Under the pieces are notes generated by a model, which was not told where the DNA came from, made no database searches, and saw only the letters and a program-made list of their open reading frames with translations. The translations under genes were made by a program, and so were the position numbers. Below, in pieces: positions 63,466 to 64,000 of a stretch of 64,000 nt of DNA; positions within the stretch are counted from its first letter, which is position 1, and each line of letters opens with the position of its first letter. The stretch is from assembly GCF_030369675.1 (NCBI RefSeq), contig NZ_CP128477.1:1984001-2048000 (forward strand). The letters are read 5' to 3'. Origin of the DNA: Peteryoungia algae. Lineage in GTDB: Bacteria; Pseudomonadota; Alphaproteobacteria; Rhizobiales; Rhizobiaceae.

Positions 63466-64000
63466 ATGGACACCCAGATGCTGATCGGCGCCAAGTTCGA
63501 AGCTGGCACAGAGACGGACGAAAAGATCCTGAACCCCAAGACCGGCGACACAATCGTCGATCTCCCGGAAGCCTCGCTTGCCCAGGTCGAGGCGGCCGTC
63601 GATGCCGCCGAAGGCGCATTCGTCTCCTGGTCGCAGACGACACCCGCCCAGCGCGCCGGTTACCTGCTCGCCATTGCCGATGCGATCGAAAAGGATGCCG
63701 CCGGTTTCGCCGCGCTCGAAAGCCTGAACTGCGGCAAGCCGATCAACGCCGTCCTGAACGATGAAATCCCGGCAATCGTCGATTGCTACCGCTTCTTCGC
63801 CGGCGCGATCCGCACCTTGCAGGCGCCGGTGTCAGGTGAATACCTGCCTGGCTTCACCTCGATGATCCGCCGAGATGCCGTCGGCGTCATCGGCTCGATC
63901 GCACCCTGGAACTACCCGTTGATGATGATGGCCTGGAAGCTGGCACCCGCGCTTGCCGGTGGCAACACCATCGTCTTCAAGCCCTCCGAGCAGACGCCGC
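63466..64000 (+). CDS. patD: Aldehyde dehydrogenase, probably gamma-aminobutyraldehyde dehydrogenase (3' end cut)
   Basis: The visible 178 residues open with MLIGAKFEAGTETDEKILNP and include the ESLNCGKPI, DCYRFFAGAIRT and IAPWNYPLMMMAWKLAPALA regions of the NAD-binding domain. The catalytic Cys and Glu lie beyond the window. Together with the upstream ydcSTUV-like transporter this matches E. coli ydcSTUV-patD, in which the enzyme oxidises gamma-aminobutyraldehyde from putrescine to GABA. AGGGAGA site precedes the ATG. Confidence 0.9.
   Translation, partial: MDTQMLIGAKFEAGTETDEKILNPKTGDTIVDLPEASLAQVEAAVDAAEGAFVSWSQTTPAQRAGYLLAIADAIEKDAAGFAALESLNCGKPINAVLNDEIPAIVDCYRFFAGAIRTLQAPVSGEYLPGFTSMIRRDAVGVIGSIAPWNYPLMMMAWKLAPALAGGNTIVFKPSEQTP

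Overview
The window is a GC-rich (about 60-63%), densely coded chromosomal segment from an alphaproteobacterium, most likely the Rhizobium/Agrobacterium group (Rhizobiaceae). The indicators are a RopB/Omp25-type barrel, a leader-bearing lysine/ornithine decarboxylase, a sitABCD manganese transporter preceded by two Mur-like palindromes, many LacI/ABC sugar modules, and rhizobial-type palindromic intergenic repeats at four places. No rRNA, tRNA, CRISPR array, prophage or insertion sequence was found. About 60 protein genes are supported; the first and last are cut by the window ends.

Layout. 1-4.5 kb: a cut TRAP solute-binding protein, a protease-inhibitor-like protein, a 2-hydroxyacid dehydrogenase with its LacI regulator, and a MarR regulator. 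4.6-9.5 kb: a creatininase-family enzyme, a CobW/COG0523 metallochaperone with a 20-His segment paired with a WD40 protein, an outer-membrane barrel and an acetyltransferase. 9.6-12.2 kb: lysine/ornithine decarboxylase behind a long leader (speF-type position), and a LysR regulator. 12.2-14 kb: a DUF1007 periplasmic protein overlapping a NicO-type Ni/Co transporter. 14-24.6 kb: housekeeping and stress genes (KDPG aldolase, CYTH and CHAD as two overlapping genes, TrhO, a CHASE4-GGDEF-EAL protein, a nitroreductase divergent from a YodB-like HxlR regulator, GH1 beta-glucosidase).

25-32 kb holds a Gfo/Idh/MocA dehydrogenase, a TIM-barrel isomerase and an rbs-type sugar ABC transporter whose divergent LacI regulator faces two palindromes 21 bp apart. 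33-39.7 kb has a GreA-like factor, an aldo/keto reductase with its LysR regulator, and a lacI-xylB-xylA xylose operon. 39.8-43.5 kb is an EmrAB-type efflux pair with a divergent TetR. 43.6-50 kb: TerC, an SLC13/RCK permease, gltX and a class II lysS. 50-55.3 kb: a membrane-anchored His/Ala/Glu-rich protein divergent from sitABCD. 55.3-58 kb: an orphan two-domain ArsA ATPase and an EamA exporter. 58.2-64 kb: a LysR gene and a ydcSTUV-patD-like putrescine uptake and oxidation operon, cut at the right end.

Common threads are carbon-source scavenging (TRAP, beta-glucoside, rbs-type sugar, xylose), metal homeostasis (CobW, DUF1007/NicO, sit, TerC, His-rich protein) and polyamines (decarboxylase at 10 kb, putrescine uptake and oxidation at 59-64 kb). 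The clearest leads for undescribed biology are the His-rich protein opposite sitABCD, the near-identical 14-bp palindromes before the GH1 and isomerase genes, the ORF ending 4 nt before the decarboxylase start, and the GreA-like protein without the canonical acidic tip.
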